DNA from: CAYILR01 sp964364175
GTDB lineage: Bacteria; Bdellovibrionota; UBA1018
Reading direction: 5' to 3'
Assembly (NCBI GenBank): GCA_964364175.1
Contig: CAYILR010000001.1
Span: 132,710-196,709 of the forward strand
DNA length: 64,000 nt
Each line of letters opens with the position of its first letter. Within the stretch, counting starts at the first letter, position 1. Positions 51,533-59,250 of this stretch are shown here, piece after piece. The notes under the pieces were generated by a model. The model was not told the DNA's origin. It saw only the letters and a program-made list of their open reading frames with translations, and did not search any database. A program made the translations under genes and the position numbers.

Positions 51533-52933
51533 ATGTTGAAGCGCTATCATCGTTTTGTCGGAGGTTTGTTTCGCGTCTCGGACGCGGTTTTGGTGGGTGC
51601 AGTTTGGCTGCTTTCCTATTGGCTTCGCTTTACTTTGCCGCTGGTTCCCATCACGAAAGGCTTTCCGGAATTTTCTACTTACTCAGCGTTGACGCCTCTG
51701 GTGGTGGTGCTCTGGGTTCTCATTTTTTCAGCGATGGGAGTATATCAAAGCACTCGAATGTTGCGCCGGACGCACGAAGCCCACGCGGTCATTCGCGCTC
51801 ATGGTACAGCGCTTTTGGTTTTTATTACGCTGACTTATCTTTTTAGCGAGTACAAATATTCGCGAGGTGTCGTAGTTTACTTCGGCATCTTATCTGGAAT
51901 TTTATTGGTTGCGTCTAGGCTCGTGGTCCGGAACACGCTCAGGGAAGTTCGACGTCGAGGTTATCAGCAACAAAAAGTATTGGTGGTGGGGGATGGTTCG
52001 GCTGCACGCGGAGTGATTTATCGAGTGAATCGTTTTCCGGAGCTGGGGATGCGAGTCGTCGGGGTTTTGATGTCAGAGACCGCGCAGGAAAGTACGTTTG
52101 AAAAGCAGCCCGTTTTGGGGACTTACGCGCAGATGGTGGCTGTTTTAAAACAGCACTCGGTGGATTTGGTGGTCATTGCGTTGCCGAGGCGACAATCCAT
52201 GCAAGCAGACACGCTTCTGGAACTCCTCAAAGATGAGACAGTGGATATTCAACTGATTCCCGATGTTTTTGAGTATGTGACTCTGGGATGTGAGATTGAG
52301 GATTTTGATGGGATACCCGTAGTTCGGTTGAACGACAGTCCGCTGGAAGGTTGGGGATTTGTTGCAAAGCGGACGACGGATGTTTTGGTGGCTGGGATCG
52401 CGTTGCTGTTGCTGTCACCCGTGTTTTTGCTCTTAGCTCTTTTGGTGAAGTTGACCTCACGCGGGCCGGTTTTTTTCGAGCAAGAACGAATGGGGATGGA
52501 TGGGCGTCTGTTTCGGATGATCAAATTTCGAACGATGATCGCAGATGCGGAGAAGCAAACAGGCCCGGTTTGGGCGAGTTCTGAGGATGCTCGGCGGACT
52601 CCGATTGGAACTTTTCTGCGTTCGACGAGTTTGGATGAAATTCCTCAGTTCTGGAATGTTTTCAAAGGGGAGATGTCGTTGGTCGGACCTAGGCCCGAGC
52701 GTCCCATTTTCGTGGAAAAATTTCGGACCGAAGTGCCGCACTATATGTTGCGACACAAGGTCAAAGCCGGGATCACGGGTTGGGCACAAATCAACGGGTG
52801 GCGTGGCAACACTTCGCTCGATCAGCGAATTGAGTGTGATCTGTATTATATTCGCAACTGGTCCTATTGGATGGATTGGAAAATCATGTTCATGACTCTG
52901 TGGAAAGGGTTCATCAACAAGAACGCCTATTGA
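51533..52933 (+). CDS. undecaprenyl-phosphate sugar phosphotransferase (WcaJ/polyprenyl glycosylphosphotransferase)
   Basis: A 466-aa membrane protein that loads the first sugar phosphate of an exopolysaccharide or O-antigen unit onto undecaprenyl phosphate. Four N-terminal membrane helices and a Rossmann-like region (VLVVGDGSAARGVIYRV) precede the catalytic domain: KRTTDVLVAGIALLLLSPVF, FEQERMGMDGRLFRMIKFRT and LVGPRPERPIFVEKF. It overlaps the following LptF/G gene by one base. It is one of three glycan-building enzymes in the window, though not clustered with the others. Confidence 0.9.
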   Translation: MLKRYHRFVGGLFRVSDAVLVGAVWLLSYWLRFTLPLVPITKGFPEFSTYSALTPLVVVLWVLIFSAMGVYQSTRMLRRTHEAHAVIRAHGTALLVFITLTYLFSEYKYSRGVVVYFGILSGILLVASRLVVRNTLREVRRRGYQQQKVLVVGDGSAARGVIYRVNRFPELGMRVVGVLMSETAQESTFEKQPVLGTYAQMVAVLKQHSVDLVVIALPRRQSMQADTLLELLKDETVDIQLIPDVFEYVTLGCEIEDFDGIPVVRLNDSPLEGWGFVAKRTTDVLVAGIALLLLSPVFLLLALLVKLTSRGPVFFEQERMGMDGRLFRMIKFRTMIADAEKQTGPVWASSEDARRTPIGTFLRSTSLDEIPQFWNVFKGEMSLVGPRPERPIFVEKFRTEVPHYMLRHKVKAGITGWAQINGWRGNTSLDQRIECDLYYIRNWSYWMDWKIMFMTLWKGFINKNAY

Positions 52934-54063
52934 TGCTAAACACCCTACTGAGACGTTTCAAACCCAAAATCCTGGATCGCTACATCCTGCTAGAAATCCT
53001 CGGCCCCCTTCTGGGAGGAGTGACGTTTTTCGTATTCGTGTTTTTGATGTTTCAAGCACTGCGCTTGGCCGAATTTTTCATTATCCACGGTGTAGCGGGG
53101 CGGGTTTTGATCAAGATGATCGGCCTTTTGACTTTGTCTTTTTTGCCCACGGCACTGCCTGTTGCGTTTTTGATCAGCATCCTGATTTCATTTGGCCGAT
53201 TTTCGGCGGACAGCGAGCTTGTGGCGATGAAAGCGAACGGGGTGAGCATTTATCGCCTGACGGTGCCTGCGCTTTTCGTCGCAGTGATTGTGGCGATTTT
53301 ATCGGCGGCTTTGAATTTGGAATGGGTGCCGAGCGGTGAGCGGGAATTCAAGCGGCTTTTGATTAAAGTCAGCAATACCAAAGTGGTGACTTCGATTCAC
53401 GAAGGGACGTTCACTTCGGGCTTTTTTGATCTGCTTCTTTACGCAGACAAAGTCGATGTCGAAACCAATCGGATGGAGAAAGTTTTTCTATTCGATGAGC
53501 GCGAAGCCAAGCAGCCGCTGGTGGTCGTGGCCAAGATGGGCGAAATCATTTCTTTGAAGACCGAGTCAGAGCTGGGTGCGGCCATCATGCTCAAGCTCTA
53601 TGATGGAAACATCCACAGCAGTGATTTAACGACAGGAGCTTATCAAAAAATCGATTTTGGAGAGTACAAACTCTTTCTGAAAGTTGCCGAGGGAAACGAC
53701 GGGGCCACGGTCAAACCTCGAATGTATCCTTACGAGGAGCTCAAACAGAAAATCGCTTCGCTATCTCCAAAAACGCCAGAACGCTTGGAATTAGAGGCAG
53801 AATATTGGCGCAGATACTCCTATATGCTGGTTCCATTTTTATTTGTTTTTTTGGGAATTGGGTTTGGAACCGTCAGAACTCGGGCGGTCAGGAGCGGGGC
53901 CGCGCTGGTCGCTTTTCTAGTTTTGATGGTTTATTGGGGCTTATTGCTCATGTCGACGGTATTGGCGCAAAAGGGGTATTTGCCGCCGATTGTGTCGATG
54001 CAAATTCCCAACTTGATCGTGCTGATTGCTGCGGTATTGAGCTTCCGGGTGGCGACTTGGTGA
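52933..54063 (+). CDS. LptF/LptG-family permease of lipopolysaccharide export
   Basis: A 376-aa protein with about six membrane helices and a periplasmic beta-jellyroll in the middle. It begins LDRYILLEILGPLLGGVTFF and contains PVAFLISILISFGRFSADSE and VAMKANGVSIYRL, typical of YjgP/YjgQ proteins that work with LptB. Only one such gene is present here; the partner is not in the window. The frame opens at 52867, but the ATG at 52933 shares a base with the preceding stop codon. Confidence 0.88.
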   Translation: MLNTLLRRFKPKILDRYILLEILGPLLGGVTFFVFVFLMFQALRLAEFFIIHGVAGRVLIKMIGLLTLSFLPTALPVAFLISILISFGRFSADSELVAMKANGVSIYRLTVPALFVAVIVAILSAALNLEWVPSGEREFKRLLIKVSNTKVVTSIHEGTFTSGFFDLLLYADKVDVETNRMEKVFLFDEREAKQPLVVVAKMGEIISLKTESELGAAIMLKLYDGNIHSSDLTTGAYQKIDFGEYKLFLKVAEGNDGATVKPRMYPYEELKQKIASLSPKTPERLELEAEYWRRYSYMLVPFLFVFLGIGFGTVRTRAVRSGAALVAFLVLMVYWGLLLMSTVLAQKGYLPPIVSMQIPNLIVLIAAVLSFRVATW

Positions 54064-54107
54064 TTTGACACTGGACCAAATGCCTTTTACCCTTAAATAT
54101 TAGAGGT

Positions 54108-54887
54108 ATGGCAATGCGAAATGGAATTCAGATTGTTTTGTTAGTTTTTTGCGCGCTTGGGCTGTGGAGCTGTGCATCCTTTATATCCAAAGAAAAAGAG
54201 ATGACGTTAGATGAACGGGGTCGGCTTTATGTTGAGGTGGCGAATGGTGCAATCGTCGAAGGCGATGCAATCGGTGCGTTAGAAAACCTTGCAAAAGCTG
54301 AGCGGCTTGCTCCGAATCTTCCTGAACTCCATCATTCTCGCGCTCTTGCTTACTCCATGAAAAAAGAAAATGACAAAGCACTGGCCGCTGCGAGAAAAGC
54401 GGTTTTGCTCAAGCCGGATTATTCGCAAGCCAACAATACTTTGGGAAAATTCCTGATCGACATCGGACAATACGCCGAGGCAGAAGCCCCACTCTTGCAA
54501 GCGTCGAAAGACAATTTTAATCGAGAAGCTTTTAAGGCAGATACCAATCTTGGAATTCTTTATTATCGTACCGCAAAATATTCTTCGGCTTTGCAACATC
54601 TGGATAAAGCGATCGAAGAAGCGCCGGGTGCAACTTGCATCGCTTACTACTATCGCGGTCATTTGCAGCTGAAGGATGGACACCTGCGAAACGCAATTCA
54701 AGAATACGAGAAAGCCACGCAGAAATTCTGCGGAGGTTTTGCGGATGCGCATTTTGCCCTGGGAGTTGCCTATGAGAGAAGCCGTAACTACGATCGTGCG
54801 AGAAAAATATTCTTAGACATCCGTCAGAACTTCCCCAATACAAAAGTGGCAGAGCAGGCCATAGATCGGTTGAAATCTTTACCCTAA
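54108..54887 (+). CDS. TPR-repeat lipoprotein (PilF/PilW-like)
   Basis: A 259-aa protein with a lipobox (LGLWSC) and at least five tetratricopeptide repeats (ALENLAKAERLAPNLPELHH, ALAAARKAVLLKPDYSQANN, ALQHLDKAIEEAPGATCIAY and others). Similar outer-membrane lipoproteins assist type IV pilus secretin assembly, but no pilus genes are near, so the role is open. An ATG at 54114 is an alternative start. It lies 3 nt before the RodZ-like gene. Confidence 0.75.
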   Translation: MAMRNGIQIVLLVFCALGLWSCASFISKEKEMTLDERGRLYVEVANGAIVEGDAIGALENLAKAERLAPNLPELHHSRALAYSMKKENDKALAAARKAVLLKPDYSQANNTLGKFLIDIGQYAEAEAPLLQASKDNFNREAFKADTNLGILYYRTAKYSSALQHLDKAIEEAPGATCIAYYYRGHLQLKDGHLRNAIQEYEKATQKFCGGFADAHFALGVAYERSRNYDRARKIFLDIRQNFPNTKVAEQAIDRLKSLP

Positions 54888-54890
54888 CGC

Positions 54891-55856
54891 ATGACACCTG
54901 AACCCAACAACCAATCAACACTCGGTGAGTTTTTGAGGCAGGAGAGAGAAAAAAAGGGGATTAGCTTAGATCAAGTGTCTTCGGAGACCAAAATTGCAGT
55001 ACGCGTTCTCCAATATTTAGAAAAAGACGAGTATCAACATCTGCCTGCGAAACCTTTTATTCGTGGGTTTATTATTTCGTACGCAAGATTTTTGGAACTC
55101 AACCCGCGTGAGATCTTGCTTCAATACAAAGAGTTTATTGACCAAAAATGCAAAGAGCGTCCGGATCGTGAAAAAGGTCTGAGCGGGTATGCCTTCGAAA
55201 GAAAAGAAGGCGAGGGCAATCAGCAGTTGATGCTGTGGTTGATTCTGGGTGCGTTTGTTTTAGTGGGCGGGGTTGTTTTAGCGATTGTGAAACCGTCCTT
55301 CAAGCATCGACGCGGCCATGGCGATCGACTCAAGCAATCGCAGGTGGTGCAGCCTTCTCCTTCCCCCTCGGAAGAAGCGCCCGAGCCAGAGGAACCCAAA
55401 CCCAAGGCTTCTCCGAAAGCTTCGCCCAAGGTAGCGGAGCCGGTTGTGGTGACTCCATCTCCGAGCCCAGGCGCAGAAAAGCCGGATCCGCTCAATTCGG
55501 GTGTTCATTTGAAATCCGCTGAGATTGTGTACAAAGTGATTTTCAAAGCACAGGACGATGTGTGGGTGAGATACAGTGTGGATGATCGTCCTCCCATGAA
55601 GTTTATTTTGCGCAAGGACAAGGTTTTGGTTCTGCGGGCTGCGAAAGCTTTGAGATTCCAGACGTCTTTGACTGACCAGATGACCTACAATTACAACAGT
55701 CGGGGCGCGAAACCTTTGCACGAGGCCAAGTCTTTGATCCAGTTTGCTTCGGGTGACACGCTGTATTTGTCCGAAAATAGTGACGAAAAGTCCCATGATC
55801 CATTCGAAGGTCAGAAGCCTCTACCTAAGACAGTTCCCCCCCCAGCGTCGCACTAG
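54891..55856 (+). CDS. RodZ-like helix-turn-helix membrane protein
   Basis: A 321-aa protein. The N-terminal cytoplasmic HTH_25 domain (LGEFLRQEREKKGISLDQVS, LPAKPFIRGFIISYARFLEL) is followed by one membrane helix near 113-135 and a Pro/Ser/Lys-rich linker (PSPSPSEEAPEPEEPKPK). The C-terminal DUF4115-type beta domain (VIFKAQDDVWVRYSVDD) is periplasmic. RodZ links MreB to the cell-wall machinery and shapes rod cells. Confidence 0.85.
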   Translation: MTPEPNNQSTLGEFLRQEREKKGISLDQVSSETKIAVRVLQYLEKDEYQHLPAKPFIRGFIISYARFLELNPREILLQYKEFIDQKCKERPDREKGLSGYAFERKEGEGNQQLMLWLILGAFVLVGGVVLAIVKPSFKHRRGHGDRLKQSQVVQPSPSPSEEAPEPEEPKPKASPKASPKVAEPVVVTPSPSPGAEKPDPLNSGVHLKSAEIVYKVIFKAQDDVWVRYSVDDRPPMKFILRKDKVLVLRAAKALRFQTSLTDQMTYNYNSRGAKPLHEAKSLIQFASGDTLYLSENSDEKSHDPFEGQKPLPKTVPPPASH

Positions 55857-55883
55857 GTCAAATTCCGTGCTTCGAATCACGAG

Positions 55884-55992
55884 TTATCAACACGCATTCA
55901 CCGAGTTATCAACAATTTATAACTTATTGTTTTTATTGAATAAAGTATGCTTTAACATGGACTTTTGAACACCGACATTAAAGTTATCAACA
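55884..55992. repeat. three DnaA-box-like repeats in an AT-rich convergent gap
   Basis: AGTTATCAACA occurs three times in the same orientation; the 9-mers TTATCAACA are at 55884-55892, 55906-55914 and 55984-55992. Each differs from the DnaA box TTATCCACA at one base. The first two are 22 nt apart, about two helical turns. The gap lies between convergent genes, so a promoter function is unlikely. Confidence 0.5.
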
Positions 55993-56089
55993 AAATACGG
56001 GAAATTTCAGGGTTTTTTTACGAAAATAGAGTCAAAATCTTGGTTTTGGCGTCAATAAGCGAACAAATAGTCTGCAAAACAGTCAGAAG

Positions 56090-57232
56090 TTAAGAAATTC
56101 GAGTGAGAACCGCGGCTGCTTCGACGTGATGAGTCTGAGGGAAGAAATCTAAGACGGCGATGCGCTGAAGCTGCCAGCTTTTTTTCAGCCATCGTGAAAG
56201 ATCGCGGGCCCATGAGTCGGGGTCGCAGCCGACGGCGATGACTTGGGTGACGTGAAGAGCGCGCAGGTCCTTCTCGATTTTTTGGAAATCTCCCGGAGTG
56301 CCGAGTCCTTCGCGGGGGGGATCGAGAATTGCAGTCGCTGACGATACGGTGGGTGTGCCTGGTTTTTTTTGTGTGTTGAGGTGATGCATAAGCCAGGGCA
56401 GGATCGGTGCGCGGTGGAAGCGAAGGTTATCCGGTGTGCCTTCGGGTCGGATGGCGGGAGAGCCCACATCGACGCAGTGGACTTGTTGGAAGCAAGAGGC
56501 GAGTGCCAGACTCAGATTTCCGCTGCCACCGTAAAGATCATAGAGGATGTCGGCGGGTTGAATATGGGTGGCGATCCATTTCTGGAGTTTCGCATTTTGC
56601 TCGTCATGGATTTGACGGAATCCTGCAGCCCCGTGGCGGGAGTTCCAAGTTGCGCGGGTTTTGTGATTGGGCAGGACTTCGATCTCGACTTTGTATTCGC
56701 GGGGTTTTTGCGAGCCTTCTTCGCGCAAGCGAGAAATTTGTTCGTTGATTTCTGGACGTGCGATTTTGCATTCCTCAATCGGGATGAGGGTGTGGCTTCG
56801 GGGCGCGAAAAATCCGATTTGATTTCCTTCGCCTCTGAGCTGGATGCGATTGCGGTAGTTCCAGATTTGCTCGGCGGGGAGTTCGTCCCAGTGAGGGACC
56901 GTGGTGGGATCAATTTCTACGCGTTCGAGTGCATGCCTGACTCCCTGGGATTTGATTTTCCATTGATAGGCATAGTCCAGGTGCTGCCACTCGCATCCGC
57001 CGCAGCGGTCAAATACGGGGCAGGGAGGGGTGATGCGCTGTGGAGATGGGGTGAGGATCTCGATCAGTTCGGCCTCGGCATAGCGTTTGTCTTGGAATCG
57101 GATGCGTGCTGTGACTTGGTCACCGGGCGCGGTTTTGGGGACGAAGATGACACGTCCATCGGGATCGCGTGCGACGCCCGCGCCGCTGCGGGCGAGGTCG
57201 GTGATTTGGAGGGTGAGAGTGTCGCTCATCAT
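56090..57232 (-). CDS. RNA m5U methyltransferase (RlmD/TrmA family)
   Basis: A 380-aa SAM-dependent enzyme. An N-terminal TRAM domain (LQITDLARSGAGVARDPDGR) is followed by an iron-sulfur cluster motif (CPVFDRCGGCEW) and the methyltransferase core with ILYDLYGGSGNLSLALA, ILDPPREGLG, and the catalytic cysteine in VIAVGCDPDSWARDL. The Fe-S motif and length favour the 23S rRNA-modifying RlmD/RumA group over TrmA. It may start at 57229 instead. It is convergent with the RodZ-like gene. Confidence 0.88.
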   Translation of the reverse strand: MMSDTLTLQITDLARSGAGVARDPDGRVIFVPKTAPGDQVTARIRFQDKRYAEAELIEILTPSPQRITPPCPVFDRCGGCEWQHLDYAYQWKIKSQGVRHALERVEIDPTTVPHWDELPAEQIWNYRNRIQLRGEGNQIGFFAPRSHTLIPIEECKIARPEINEQISRLREEGSQKPREYKVEIEVLPNHKTRATWNSRHGAAGFRQIHDEQNAKLQKWIATHIQPADILYDLYGGSGNLSLALASCFQQVHCVDVGSPAIRPEGTPDNLRFHRAPILPWLMHHLNTQKKPGTPTVSSATAILDPPREGLGTPGDFQKIEKDLRALHVTQVIAVGCDPDSWARDLSRWLKKSWQLQRIAVLDFFPQTHHVEAAAVLTRIS

Positions 57233-57312
57233 AGGGATTCAATATAAAAATTATGGTGGATTGGCTTCAAAAATACGCGGGACATTTTGCGGAACGCAGA
57301 TATCATTAGAGT

Positions 57313-58956
57313 GTGACACAGACTCGTGCTTGGATTGCTGCTGGGCTGGTGGTTTCGTTGGTGATGGCTCCTACTGTGGGGTTTGCGAAATCGACGAAGG
57401 CATGCGGAGGTGAGTGCGCGCCGTATTTTATTGCATCCGAACTTGCGGGTGCTGGTCAGATAGGTGGGTTTAGCCTCACGGGTGCTCTGCTGGACCAGCA
57501 AATCAGTCAGTCCCCGTCCCCGTCATCCTCCCCTTCTCCAGCAGCATCGTCGAGTGGGATTCCTGGTATTGGGACAGGGAGCTGTGGTGCGTTTAAGTTT
57601 CCGATCAGCTATGCGCAGACAGGACCAGCTTGTGAGGCGATTTATTTAACTGAGAAGGCAGTCAAGATCAACGAACGAGTGGTCAAGGTTTGGGCTGCTG
57701 CTGCTGCTACTTGTGGGGTAGCGTGCGCACTGTATACATGTTTAATGAGTCCGGGCGGCCCACTTTTGTGTGGAACACTGGCTGCTGCTGCTGACGTGGC
57801 ATGCTTGGCAGCAGGGGGTGTTGCTGCTGCTCGCGACATCGTAGGCCTTCAGGAACTCACTGTTGAGACAAAACAGTCTCTGGACAAACTTTCGGCTATG
57901 AATAGCATCACAACAGTAGCAGGAGGGGTAACCGCTGGGGTGGTCGGAGGAATGGCGCTAGGCGGGGGAGGGATTTCCCCCTGCTGGCCATTTGGTATCT
58001 ATTCCGCTATCACTGGCATGAAAAATTCTAACGTTCAAAAAGAAAAAAAAATAATATCTTCTAATTGCAACAAAATCCACCAATCCATGATGACCGCGAT
58101 GCAAGCGACGGGTGTTGACCCCAGCCTTTGCGCAAGCCCGAGCCCTTCACCTTCGATGAGTGGAACTCAAGCAGGATTATCATTGGCAGGGGGTCGGGCA
58201 GCCACTCTAGGGCCACGTGGTTCTACCTCCGGCACGAGTGGGGGCGGCGGTGGCGCGGGAGCTTCACCTGGACCGGACGAGGATATGGTTTCCGATGATA
58301 TGATTGCTCAAGCAGCCATGGCCGGAGGAATGGACAAATTTGCAAACTATGACGGCCTCAAAAAAGTAGGTGCCGAGACTCAAAAACTCGGCATCAACAT
58401 GGACGATTTAGCAAATAGGATGGCTGCTGGCGCAAGCGTAGGCGAAGTGCTGCTGGCGCAAGGCATTCAGGGCTTGCCTGATAGTGCGAAACCTCAGTTT
58501 GCAGATGTCGTAAAACAAATCGATGATCTTGCGAACAAAGGCAAATTTTTCTCAGGCAATGTTCAAGGAACCAACTACACGGGGGGTGGAAAAGGTCCAG
58601 CTCCCATCAACATGAAAAACCTCACCTTTGGAATGAAAATTCCCGACGGCCCAGCCGGATATGCCTATGTCAAAGAAGCCATATTCCAAGCCGCGCAATT
58701 GCGCTCCAAGCTGGACCAATTGGATCTCGGCCAGGATTGGTTGCACCCCTACTGGCAGGGCAGTATCTTTGATCTCATCTCGATCCGTATCGATCGCACA
58801 CGTGAGCGGGTAGATCAACTCGAGTGGGCAATTCCCGCCAACACCTTCTACGCCGGCAGCAACCTCAAGACCGTGATCCCCAAGCGCGATGCGCCGACGA
58901 ATCCGGCTGCTCCCGCTACCACAGCTCCTGCAACAACGCCCCCAATCAAAAAATAA
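57313..58956 (+). CDS. secreted Gly/Ala/Ser-Pro-rich protein, paralogue of the 686-aa protein at 59250-61310
   Basis: A 547-aa protein of no recognised family. A signal peptide (GLVVSLVMAPTVGFA) is followed by CGGECAPYF, a Ser-Pro linker (SQSPSPSSSPSPAASSS), a conserved block YAQTGPACEAIYLTEKA with WAAAAATCGVACALYTC, a glycine-rich hydrophobic stretch (GGVTAGVVGGMALGGGG), and a second SP linker. The C-terminus has DDLANRMAAGASVGEVLLAQ, GKFFSGNVQGTNYTGGG and WQGSIFDLISIRIDRTRE. The same blocks in the same order occur in the convergent 686-aa protein. Surface or secreted role is inferred from the signal peptide only. Confidence 0.6.
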   Translation: MTQTRAWIAAGLVVSLVMAPTVGFAKSTKACGGECAPYFIASELAGAGQIGGFSLTGALLDQQISQSPSPSSSPSPAASSSGIPGIGTGSCGAFKFPISYAQTGPACEAIYLTEKAVKINERVVKVWAAAAATCGVACALYTCLMSPGGPLLCGTLAAAADVACLAAGGVAAARDIVGLQELTVETKQSLDKLSAMNSITTVAGGVTAGVVGGMALGGGGISPCWPFGIYSAITGMKNSNVQKEKKIISSNCNKIHQSMMTAMQATGVDPSLCASPSPSPSMSGTQAGLSLAGGRAATLGPRGSTSGTSGGGGGAGASPGPDEDMVSDDMIAQAAMAGGMDKFANYDGLKKVGAETQKLGINMDDLANRMAAGASVGEVLLAQGIQGLPDSAKPQFADVVKQIDDLANKGKFFSGNVQGTNYTGGGKGPAPINMKNLTFGMKIPDGPAGYAYVKEAIFQAAQLRSKLDQLDLGQDWLHPYWQGSIFDLISIRIDRTRERVDQLEWAIPANTFYAGSNLKTVIPKRDAPTNPAAPATTAPATTPPIKK

Positions 58957-58989
58957 ATAGAGTTATTTGATATATTCTAGAAATTTATA

Positions 58990-59014
58990 AAATCCAGTCA
59001 CGAAAGCTGGATTT
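58990..59014. terminator. possible bidirectional terminator
   Basis: AAATCCAG and CTGGATTT form a perfect 8-bp stem around a 9-nt loop in the short gap between two convergent genes. AT-rich sequence flanks both sides, but no long T run is present. Confidence 0.45.
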
Positions 59015-59049
59015 CGCAGCGATACTACCAAATTTAACTAGAACGTTTT

Positions 59050-59250
59050 TCAACGCCGACGATCTTTCTTGATCTTTTTAAAGCTGTGAGGCGTTGGATA
59101 CTCAAATATATGATTCAAAAGTTCAAGACGTTTTCTAGACTTCAAAAACTCTCTCAGCCCGAGCGAAGCAACATCACTTATGGATTTGAGTCCAGTGATT
59201 TTTCGAGTTTCCTCAATCAGTTCATCCGGTAGGGTAATGGTTATTTTCAT
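59050..59250 (-). CDS. orphan VapB-like ribbon-helix-helix antitoxin
   Basis: A 66-aa protein. MKITITLPDELIEETRKITG is a ribbon-helix-helix DNA-binding N-terminus, and the tail KRLELLNHIFEYPTPHSFKK is toxin-binding-like. It closely resembles the antitoxin at 61434-61646 (both have KRLE(L/M)L and PHS(F/M)KKIK followed by RR). No PIN toxin follows; the next gene is convergent. Its ATG is embedded in the TAA stop of the 686-aa secreted protein gene (TAATG), so translation should be coupled to that gene. Confidence 0.7.
   Translation of the reverse strand: MKITITLPDELIEETRKITGLKSISDVASLGLREFLKSRKRLELLNHIFEYPTPHSFKKIKKDRRR

Noticed and set aside
55857..56089. Chromosomal replication origin
   Set aside because: DnaA-box-like repeats are present, but all have a mismatch at the same base and none of dnaA, dnaN, rpmH, gidA or parAB is nearby. 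Kept only as a finding.
56369..57247. 292-codon open frame on the + strand
   Set aside because: It is the antisense of the RlmD/TrmA-family gene, which has clear motifs; the open frame follows from codon bias.
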